The notes beneath the pieces were generated by a model that made no database searches, was not told where the DNA came from, and saw only the letters and a program-made list of their open reading frames with translations. A stretch of 64,000 nt of DNA from Adenophora triphylla var. japonica (taxonomy: Eukaryota > Streptophyta > Magnoliopsida > Asterales > Campanulaceae), in assembly GCA_022495995.1 (NCBI GenBank), contig JAFEMH010002503.1, forward strand, positions 271,998 through 335,997, in the 5' to 3' direction. Position 1 is the first letter of the stretch. The number at the start of each line of letters is the position of its first letter. Both the position numbers and the translations under genes were made by a program. Shown piece after piece: positions 56,359-64,000 of the stretch.

Positions 56359-57000
56359 GGCTCCGTTTGTTTCACGGAAAATAATTCCTGAAAAATGATT
56401 TCTTGAAAAATATTTTCCGAAAAATGCTTTTCAATGTTTGGTAAATCTTAAGAAAACATTTTTCGAAAAATATTTTCCGATATTTGATAGTTTCATTAAA
56501 ATAACTTTCTAAAGGTAAAATCAATACTCCCTCCGTCCCATATTACTCCTCCATCCCATATTATCTTACCCATTTTGCTATTTTGAGCGTCCCACTTTAA
56601 AGTTACACTTTTTTAAAAAGGAAGCTTTTTAATACTTCTTTATTCATGGGATCCACTTGTCATGCTCACAACACTTTTCAAATTTACTATTCTCTCTACT
56701 CATTTTCTCTCCTGCCCACTAACAACTCCTACTTTAATAACATTATTCCTTATTTTTCGTTCTTAACAGTAAATGAGTAAACTATTATGGTACGAAGGAA
56801 GTACAAACAAAGGAAAATGAGAAAAATGTTTTCAGAAAAACAACTTCCTTTCCTTATGTAGAAGGTACGCCTTATGTAGAGGTAAGAAAGCCATTTTCCT
56901 TAGAAATCAAACTCATTTTCCATTGACCCGAAAAATGTTTTTCGTTGACTTCATTTTCAGTGTTTAACAAACACTGGAAAATGGGCAAACAAACGGAGCC
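56359..57000. mobile_element. PIF/Harbinger-like MITE downstream of PPR2
   Basis: Inverted ends GGCTCCGTTTGTTT and AAACAAACGGAGCC with the 3-bp target duplication TTA (56356-56358 and 57001-57003). Unit 1 has the empty site CATGTTAATGTTAA at about 38491. The subterminal regions are rich in GGAAAAT and ATTTTCC. A Stowaway is nested inside. Confidence 0.92.
56527..56801. mobile_element. Stowaway-type MITE nested in the Harbinger-like MITE
   Basis: CTCCCTCCGTCCCATATTAC at left, TATTATGGTACGAAGGAAG at right (two mismatches in the terminus), TA-flanked. The left end carries a duplicated terminus (CTCCTCCATCCCATATTATC). Same family as 9592-9858. Confidence 0.85.
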
Positions 57001-57104
57001 TTAATGTTAAGCTAATTCGACTGCCACGCAATCTTACGAATCCACCTTCACACAGCTGATGTTGATGCCATGTAACTTGGATGGTTTTTTTTTTTTTAAC
57101 TGCT

Positions 57105-57800
57105 TATTTATTTAGTGGCATAGTTAATTGTGGCGGGGAAGGTAGAAGCAACACGGGTTTTGAGGGAGATGGTGAGTTCACGGTTGATGAGTTTTTCATG
57201 GAGTTCATCAAACGTGATGGGTGTTTCCCGGTTCTGAACAGCAGAGATGACGTTGTCATAATCTGGATAATTGATTTGGTCAAGGATGCGATCAATAATA
57301 TCATCAGGGACTAAGGGGCGGCCTAGAGAGGCGAGTTGATCCGCGCAGTTTTTGATATTATGCATGAAGTCGGTGATGGATCGAGTACCTTTGGTGATGT
57401 TGCGAAGGCGATCTTTAAGTTGTTTGAGATGGCCTTTGGAGGGATTTGCATAGGTTTTAGTGAGGGTGAGCCAAGCGACATTGGTTGTTTGGCACATGGA
57501 GATTTAGGGTACAAGGGAAGGCGAGAGGGTACCAGAGAAAGCACCAAGAATGAGTTTGTCTTGTCGGAACCACATTTTGAAGGCCGGGTTCGGTATAGTA
57601 ATGGTGGTGGCCGGTTTGGCCGGATTGTCCTCGATGGCGGCTACGGCCGGGGTGGTGATGGTGAGGGTTTCTTCCGGTTTGGGGAGAGTATCATCAAAGT
57701 ATTGTTAAAGATCAAGATCAAAGAGAGTTGCTTCTATTTGGGGTTTCCAAGCTATATAGTTTGTGGATGTAGATTTAAGGATGTGGTTGATGGATACCAT
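57105..57800 (-). pseudogene. Copia-type gag remnant
   Basis: The minus strand encodes STNYIAWKPQIEATL (N-terminal gag), NPAFKMWFRQDKLILGAFSG, an in-frame stop, then AWLTLTKTYANPSKGHLKQL and YPDYDNVISAVQNRE, the helical Copia gag domain (Retrotran_gag_2/UBN2 type). It is broken by a frameshift and a stop, has no LTR or pol, and abuts the end of PPR unit 2. Confidence 0.8.
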
Positions 57801-57852
57801 AATAATGGGTTTGTTTGGTTCTTCGTAGTTGAGTACAAACGGGTATGATGTA

Positions 57853-58136
57853 CTCCCTCCGTCCCAGCGAAAGAGCCATTTATTTCCTTTTTGGGCGTCC
57901 CATTTAAAAAGCCACTTTCCCAAAAAGGAAACCTTAAATCACTATTCTCTCCACTCATTCTCTCTCTCTTTCTTTTACACTCATGGCGTTCTCTTTCTTA
58001 CATCACCTCTCACTCATACTCTCTCCTATTTAATTTTTCATACTCACAACATTTAAACTTTTTCTCTTTTCTACATCACATTTCTTATTTTGCGTGCCCG
58101 GCTAATTTGATGGCTCTTTCGCTGGGACGGAGGGAG
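57853..58136. mobile_element. Stowaway-type MITE (AGCGAAAGAGCC family)
   Basis: CTCCCTCCGTCCCAGCGAAA at left, TTTCGCTGGGACGGAGGGAG at right, TA-flanked; 20-bp terminal inverted repeat. Confidence 0.93.
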
Positions 58137-58265
58137 TATTTGATAATTAATCCAGTAGGAATTATGAGTTTATGACAGTCCGATAATTAATTCAATAGGA
58201 ATTTATTGAAATTATGTAAATCAAGTATACATTTTTAATTCAATATAAACGTTGCATATTATTTA

Positions 58266-58558
58266 CTCCCTCCGTCCACTTACTTACTTCACACTTTCTA
58301 TTTTGGGCGTCCAAATACATACTTCACACTTTGTTTTTTTACCTAAAATGGAAAGTTTTTATTATTAAAATATTAACCCTACCCCACTCATTCTCTCTCC
58401 TACATTATTTTAATACTCACAACACCATTATAATTTACTATTCCCTCCACTTATTCTCTCTCCTATTTTACTTTTACACTCACAACATTTATATCATTAT
58501 TTTTTTCCTTAATCACGCGTAAACAGTAGCTGTGAAGCAACAAAGTGGACGGAGGGAG
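58266..58558. mobile_element. Stowaway-type MITE
   Basis: CTCCCTCCGTCCACTTACTT at left and AAAGTGGACGGAGGGAG at right, TA-flanked. Shares internal CT-rich modules with 38084-38347. Confidence 0.9.
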
Positions 58559-59160
58559 TATTTATTAACTTGATTGAATTTTGATAAAAAATTTGTGCAA
58601 GTGAAACAATGGCAGACCAATACTGAAAGGTAACTTTGCACGCCAGAAAGTGGACCGCAAAATTTGGCTCATCGTAGATCGCATGAAAGAAGGTCAAAGA
58701 AAAGTGCCTTCAATAATTAGCCTTAATATGCCCGTTGAATTTCGACGGGTTACTAACTAGTTTCAAGTAAAAATGAGTGATGTTTATGTAAAATGTTGAA
58801 TTTTCGGGTTTGTATCGCTGCACCTTCTTTTACGTCGTCGGGCCACTTGAATCATATGCATTCTTGAATTTGTTTATTTTTCCCTTGTAGTTATTCCCTA
58901 TCAAACCGTTTTCTATCTCTATCTCTATCTCTCTTGTCTTCCTCATCAACGCACAGAGATGCCACCTTAATATTTGTTGCATAAAAAAAAAAAAAAAAAG
59001 GATAAATGGATAAATATTTAATGTGGTCTCTCTCACTTCCTATATTTTTCTTTTTGTAAATCTGTATTTCCTTCAACATTAGGAAGCCACAATTAACTTC
59101 ATTATTATCAAAGTATATTCCCTCATCCCTTATTAATAAATGTAGCAATTGATTTGTATA
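58559..59160. other. Intergenic spacer between MITEs
   Basis: No gene. Contains a short CTATCT repeat near 58912-58930, a 29-bp segment shared with 34385-34413, and a poly-A run at 58983-59000. Confidence 0.5.
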
Positions 59161-59438
59161 CTCCCTCCTGTCACAATAAAACATGGAATTCTTCACCACT
59201 ACCCAAAAGGGCGTCGTTGCTTCACCTTCCTTTTTTTGGACATAAAATATTATTATTTCCTCCACTCATTCTCTCTCCTATATTATTTTAATACTCACAA
59301 CACCATTATAATTTATTATTCCCTCCACTAATTCTCTCTCCTATTTTCAAATTACACTCACAACATTTTTTTTCCCTCCCATTACCATAATTCCCGTGCC
59401 CAAGGAAAATGGTGAAGCAATTGGTGGGACGGAGGGAG
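59161..59438. mobile_element. Stowaway-type MITE
   Basis: CTCCCTCCTGTCACAATAAA at left, GGTGGGACGGAGGGAG at right, TA-flanked. The body has the CTTCACC and GGTGAAGCAA modules of the 7887 family. Confidence 0.85.
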
Positions 59439-59553
59439 TATGTTTTTATAAACGTGCTTTATTTTTTGTATATTGTTTGCATCATTGTATTGAAATTATT
59501 TTTTATTTTTAAATACTTGACTTATTTTGAAATAGACAAAAAAAAATTGTGCT

Positions 59554-60320
59554 TGATGATGCCAAAATTGTCAAATCTGCCTAAATCCAAGCGATGAATG
59601 CTCCGGTGATTGCAAGGCCTGAAAATAAGAGAAAACACGTAAACTAAGCCGGGGAGAATCCGGCTAAAGGCCCTCCGGCGTGAGAGTAAGTTCACGGTTT
59701 GTATGTGAGAAACTAAATTGACAGAGTTTATGTATTGTAAAAAGTTACCTACCAAATAATGAGCCATAGGGCTTGTATTTATAGGGATGGATTGATAGAA
59801 TCCATGTTGAAGTGAACTTGTCAAGAGATAAGGTATAATCCCAAGAGAATTATATCTTATTAAGGAGTCATTGTTTGACTTGAATTGGCAATTGTAATCC
59901 TGATTGGATCATGATTGTAGAATCCTTGTTTGATGAGGACTGTATGTCTACCTTTAGTAGGAGCAGTAGAGGAGCAAGAATGTTTTATCTCGGCATTTGC
60001 ATATAAGCCGAGATACATGATTCTGCCTCCTCGTCATTTGGTGATTGGCCGGCATGTGGATATGCCGGGATAAATGATTATGTCTCCTCGTACTATGATT
60101 AAATGCCGAGGTAAGGACATTTCGCTCCTCGTCATTTTTGATATCTCGGCGTATGACGAGCCACTTATGAAGATATAAGGCCGAGGTGAATGTTCCTCGG
60201 CATACGAGGAAGATGTTCTTCGGCCATAACACTTGTATTATTGGATTATGTTTATGGCCCAATCCTTTTGGGGCCCGGCTTTCAGCAAGCCCATGTTCGT
60301 ATCTCGGTTTATACTGTTCA
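59554..60320 (-). repeat. 3' LTR of Tat element 2
   Basis: It starts TGATGATGCC and ends CTGTTCA next to GTGGCCCCCG, paralleling TGATGGTGC...GTTCA/GTGACCCCC of element 1. Minus-strand TATA box CCTATAAATAC near 59778-59788. The left end is set by loose alignment with element 1. U3 is rich in CTCGGC/GCCGAG and CCTCGTC words, including the hairpin ATCTCGGC...GCCGAGAT at 59988-60015. Confidence 0.65.
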
Positions 60321-60980
60321 GTGGCCCCCGACTTTCTATCTCGGCGTAGGACGAGGAGAAAGTCATCTCGTCCTCGGCTAATGGGATACGAACAGGTTTT
60401 AACACGTGTCCTCGGCGCCTCTTCGTTATCTGACGGTTAATTACTACGATGATTACGCGTGGGCCCCCAGTCCTATCACGTCTTGAAAATAGTTACCAGC
60501 ATTTAATTTTGGGGGCGCCAAACCCGTTTACATGCTTTACCCACTGGTTGACCCGGATTGGTGGAGTATGAAAGCTAAAACCCTTTCATTTAAACCTTTA
60601 CATACCCCAAGTGTTTGAGAGCATATTGCAAGGGATACACCTGCGAATCACCGCAACCTCCAATCCCAGTTTCCGGCGAGCTCGATCTTTCCGGCGAAGT
60701 TCCGTTCTATTGCGATTCCGACCATTCCTTCACATTCAGGTATGAAATTTCTCCCCTTTTATGCATTCCTTTCACGTTTTGACGTTTTCTAGGGTTTTTA
60801 GGAACAATTTTGAATTTGCCAAGAACAGTGAACCGCCATTGTTGAAGAACGAAGCTTTTCTTCATGAATTTTTTGCTTTTAGCTTTCAAACACTTCGAAT
60901 CTTTGAATTTCTTTGAATTTTGTGTGAATGTCTTTGAATATTGAATGAACTCCCCCTTTAATTTTTGATTCCCCTTAGAA

Positions 60981-62876
60981 ATGACTCGTTCTTGGGACCA
61001 TTCTCCCCGATTCCGTTATGGATACCACACCGGCAATCTGAGGGTTTATCGTAGGGAGAGAGGTCCATGGTTGATGCTCACCCTGGATGAGATAAGCAAG
61101 AAGTTGAGAGGTTATGGTCGAACTCGGATGTTCCTTCAATACCCAGATTCCACAAGAATAGATAGGATTGCGTCCGATTCCCCAATATTATAGTTTTTGA
61201 GGATAGGGCCGAGATGATGGAGCACATCGAATCGTGTCTACCCGGCCTCGCATCGTGAAATTCGCGAACGTCTGAGTGGTAAGGCTCCCTCCTCGGCCTT
61301 ATGAAATGACGAGGAGGGGAATTTCCCTTCCCCGCCATAAATCAGCCATTGACGAGGTAACTAACTTTGTCTCCTCGTCTTTATGCAGATATGATGGGAA
61401 AAGGAGAGACCTCCTCATCCACCCACATAGTTGACGCCTTTGTGGAAGGCGCCCAAGTTGACGGCCGCCTGGTCCGAAGAAGGGGAGGCCGAGGAGAAGG
61501 AAGCCGAGGCAAACAACGGGAGAGGGCTCCAAAGGCCGGGGATCCCATGCTTGAAAAATTATATTCCACGTACGGGGTGGACAAAACTGAATATAGGTTA
61601 ACTTATATGGGCAAACTCGATCTTAAGACGAAGAAGGAGGAGGAGAACTTCTACTATAATGAAGACTATGTACACTTCTACTTCAAGCAATTTCAACAGG
61701 GGCTTCGTCTTCCCTTGGACCCCTTTATCAATGAATTTTTGGACGATGTAAGGGCGGTGCCGGCCATGCTAGGAGCTAATGGTGCCAGGGTTCTTGTTAG
61801 CTTCATCGTCCTTTGTAGCAGCTTAGGTTATGAGCCGATCATGGGAGCTTTTCGGCATTTCTACCTAGTCAGCTTTGTCAAGGAAAGTTGGCTCCTCGTC
61901 ATAAGGAGTGCACCCAAGAGACCAAAGCTGCTTCTCCCCATGTCTAGCAAAGTGGCAGGCTGGGATAACCATGTTATTAGGGTGGAGAGTCGCCAAGGCT
62001 GGGAATTCCAATCCCCTTGTAAGGATCCGAATTCATCAGGTCCCGTTCAGCAATATGAATGGACTAAGGCCTTGATCAAGCGCTTAGAGGCATTTGCCGA
62101 GGTGGGGGTCCTTGATTGGTCGGCAGTAGAATCCACTTATCACTACTACGTTCAGGCTGGTTTGATGCCGGGACCAAAGGACGGGATGGTTCCCCTGGAT
62201 GGTTCCCCTCGTTACCGTTAAGAGGGGAAGGCGCTTCAATGATTGGACTACGCATCCCGACCTCGTCTTTCATGAGGACTGTCCGAGGTGCAAGATCCCT
62301 CCCCTAGATCAGTGTCTGGAGGCAACAAATGTTGTTGGATGTAAATATTTAACTCTAGTACTTTGTAATTTTTGCATATTTCTTCTTCTGCTCGTACTTA
62401 ACCACTTCTTTCTCGTCTTTGCAGTTTTAACCCCTGAAGAAGAAGAAGCCCTAACCATGCAGAGACTAAGTCCCATGGAGTTGATAAAACAGAAGAGGAA
62501 ACAGAGCAAGAAGTCAGGCTTGGTGCAGAGGAGGAAAGAAGCCAATGCTCGTAACCTCGTACTAAGTGCTCAGGGTGATCATCCCCTTCCCCTCAAACTG
62601 CATGAGGAAGTTAATGCCGAGGAGGCGGCATCCGAGGAGCGGGCTGAGCCAATTGCTGGGGATGGGCCTAACCCTCCTGCTGAGACCGAGGAGGTGGAAG
62701 CCGAGGAGGCCAACCTTGTCCCAAGGAAATCCGGCTCCAAAAGAGCCTAAGCCGCAAGCGCGAGGCTCGCGGCTAAGCCGGCAACCGTAGGTGGTGAAAT
62801 AGCCCGTGATCCGAGCGAGTTTCGGCAGCCAGCATCCGGCATTTCGCTTATGGCAAGGCGTGTTCAGGCCGGGAGG
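60981..62876 (+). pseudogene. Antisense extra ORF of Tat element 2, truncated
   Basis: A leader intron (60740-60978) precedes the ATG at 60981 (MTRSWDHSPRFRYGYH). A further intron ends at 61388. The main exon encodes LEKLYSTYGVDKTEYRLTYM and LRLPLDPFINEFLDDVRAVP, the same core as element 1. Another intron ends at 62424 before LTPEEEEALTM, matching the acceptor before LSARDIDHIERD in element 1. A stop (62748-62750) precedes a region that still reads like element 1, with MARRVQAGR ending at the new insertion (62876). The coiled-coil end is missing. Confidence 0.7.
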
Positions 62877-64000
62877 TGTCTCGCCGTTTGTTTTCGCATT
62901 TGTAGAGTCGCCACGCCGTTTTTATTAAGCCCCGAAAACATTGAAAAAGGCGGCATCGGATTTTAAAGATAATTTTAAAGCTGTTTTTGTGGTGATGGTG
63001 AGATTTTTGAGTTCTGTGAGGTCGAGATGACTCACTCGGGAAGTTAGAATATTAGAATATTAGAGCTGCACCTCGAGTGAAGCCTCGTGAAACGAGTCTT
63101 TCTGAGCAACCCCTAATATCCTTTAAAATGTTGCAAGGTGTGCGTGATGCTTAAAAATGCACTGCTTTGTATCGGATGTCTACACTTGTATGCTATGTAT
63201 GGAAATGTATTGAAAATAAGTAATGGAAGGAGTAGCCTTACCGGAAATGTTGGTTCGTGTCCTGTCTTCCGCCGTGGGAATAGTGGAGTTTGAGGTCCTG
63301 GAGTAGCTGTTCCAGTATGGATCGGGATTGCTTTGAGTGGACCGTTTGTCTCGCTGACGCAGGATTTCTGCGTGAGCCGAGGTTGCCGTAGCCGCGGTCT
63401 GCGTGCAGAGGTCTCGGCGTGCGCTGGGATGGCTTCTGGGATCACTTCCTGTGCGCGAGGTTCTACAGGCCAGTGCGGTGTTGTGGTGCGGGCAGGAGTC
63501 ACTCGGGCAGTAGTTTCTGGGCAAGTGGCCTGGGATCGCCGGCTTTGACTCGGAAAGAGTCGGACACCGCGGAAAGACCCACCCAGGTGCAAGGGCCACT
63601 CGCAGTACACACCCGCAGGGGCCTCAGAGTGGCCTCAGAAGCAAGTGCCTCTGGCAACGCCGGGAGAGCGTCTCTGGAGCGCTGGGAGGCTTCTGTGAGC
63701 ACCACGCAGGGTGCTCTGGAAGTGCTCTCTGGCGATCCGCCTGAAGAGGGCCGGAATGCTCCTTCGGAAGGACTTAGAGTGGGAAGCCGTAAGGCCCAGG
63801 GAGGAAGAGAAGTTTCGGGAGACGGGTGGAAAATGGTGAGGGGGAGCCCTCTATTTATGCAGTGCCGTATTAGGTGCGAAAGAGGTCCTGTACGGACCTC
63901 CCCGGTAATCCAGACTTTTGGTTTTCCTGATTTGAGGGAATCTCGTGATGATGGAGGAATATTTGCAATTACGGTGTCCCCTCGGAGCAATAAGGTCCGT
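62877..64000. mobile_element. Probable LTR of another retrotransposon, running off the window
   Basis: Sequence homologous to the Tat antisense ORF stops abruptly before TGTCTCGCCG. What follows is GC-richer, contains TAGAGTCGCCACGCCG with a T run (a motif reminiscent of plant LTR elements), and has a minus-strand TATA-like GCATAAATAG near 63850-63860. Overlapping open frames on both strands (for example minus 63499-63990) match nothing known to me and are probably chance. Neither the second boundary nor a target duplication is visible. Confidence 0.45.

Larger units (their letters stand above)
53440..57085. repeat. Tandem duplication unit 2 (contains PPR gene 2)
   Basis: It begins with TTATATACTTGCAAAATTAA and ends near CATGTAACTTGGATGG plus a poly-T tract, paralleling 34929-38582. 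Relative to unit 1 it lacks the minisatellite element and a 66-bp segment after the coding region, and has gained a Stowaway in the leader and a Harbinger-like MITE downstream. Confidence 0.9.
59554..62876 (-). mobile_element. Tat element 2, 3' portion (interrupted at right)
   Basis: The left LTR (59554-60320) is followed by the minus-strand polypurine tract GTCGGGGGCCAC and by a plus-strand antisense ORF homologous to that of Tat element 1. This arrangement matches 38583-43032. The element is cut at 62876 by another probable LTR element, so its gag-pol and second LTR are not visible. Confidence 0.75.

Noticed and set aside
63113..63990. Long minus-strand ORFs near the right end
   Set aside because: Two overlapping frames are open together in GC-rich LTR-like sequence with no recognisable domain; probably non-coding.

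Overview
The window is nuclear DNA of a flowering plant, most likely a eudicot. It has intron-rich genes with GT/AG splice sites, P-class pentatricopeptide repeat (PPR) genes, many Stowaway-type MITEs (CTCCCTCCG...CGGAGGGAG, TA target sites), and LTR retrotransposons of plant lineages. I cannot name the species. Four host genes are supported. They are a PAT1 mRNA-decapping activator (8572-16653, 5 exons, 798 aa), a WDR75/UTP17 ribosome-biogenesis WD40 protein (18827-29800, 16 exons, 803 aa), and two tandem copies of an intronless 552-aa organellar PPR protein (35851-37509 and 54304-55962).

Layout. 1-1703: 3' end of a Copia-type LTR retrotransposon inserted in a decayed Helitron helicase. 3924-5132: element with long inverted repeats. 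5154-8189: a Stowaway MITE split by a 2.4-kb solo LTR, then a second Stowaway. 8190-29800: PAT1 and WDR75, whose introns carry MITEs and two elements at one target site. 30042-34343: a hAT transposon with a decayed transposase, nested in another hAT-like element. 34929-38582 and 53440-57085: a tandem duplication, each unit with one PPR gene. 38583-53417: a 14.8-kb Tat-lineage Gypsy element lying at the duplication junction. It carries gag-pol on the minus strand, an oppositely oriented spliced ORF, and a nested, internally deleted Copia element (46781-49441). 57086-59553: Copia gag remnant and three MITEs. 59554-62876: part of a second Tat element. 62877-64000: start of another probable LTR element.

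The host genes share no pathway: PAT1 acts in cytoplasmic mRNA decay, WDR75 in nucleolar pre-rRNA transcription and processing, and PPR proteins in organellar RNA metabolism. PAT1 and WDR75 both have telo-box motifs in their leaders. The tandem PPR units act as paired occupied and empty sites that date several insertions.

The most unusual signal is a set of short GC-rich palindromes in clusters of two to seven. They sit inside unrelated mobile elements: two Copia LTRs, a solo LTR, and the end of a hAT DNA transposon. The hAT and one Copia LTR share nearly the same unit and flanks, and the two LTRs of that Copia differ by exactly one unit. These units may spread or change copy number independently of their host elements.
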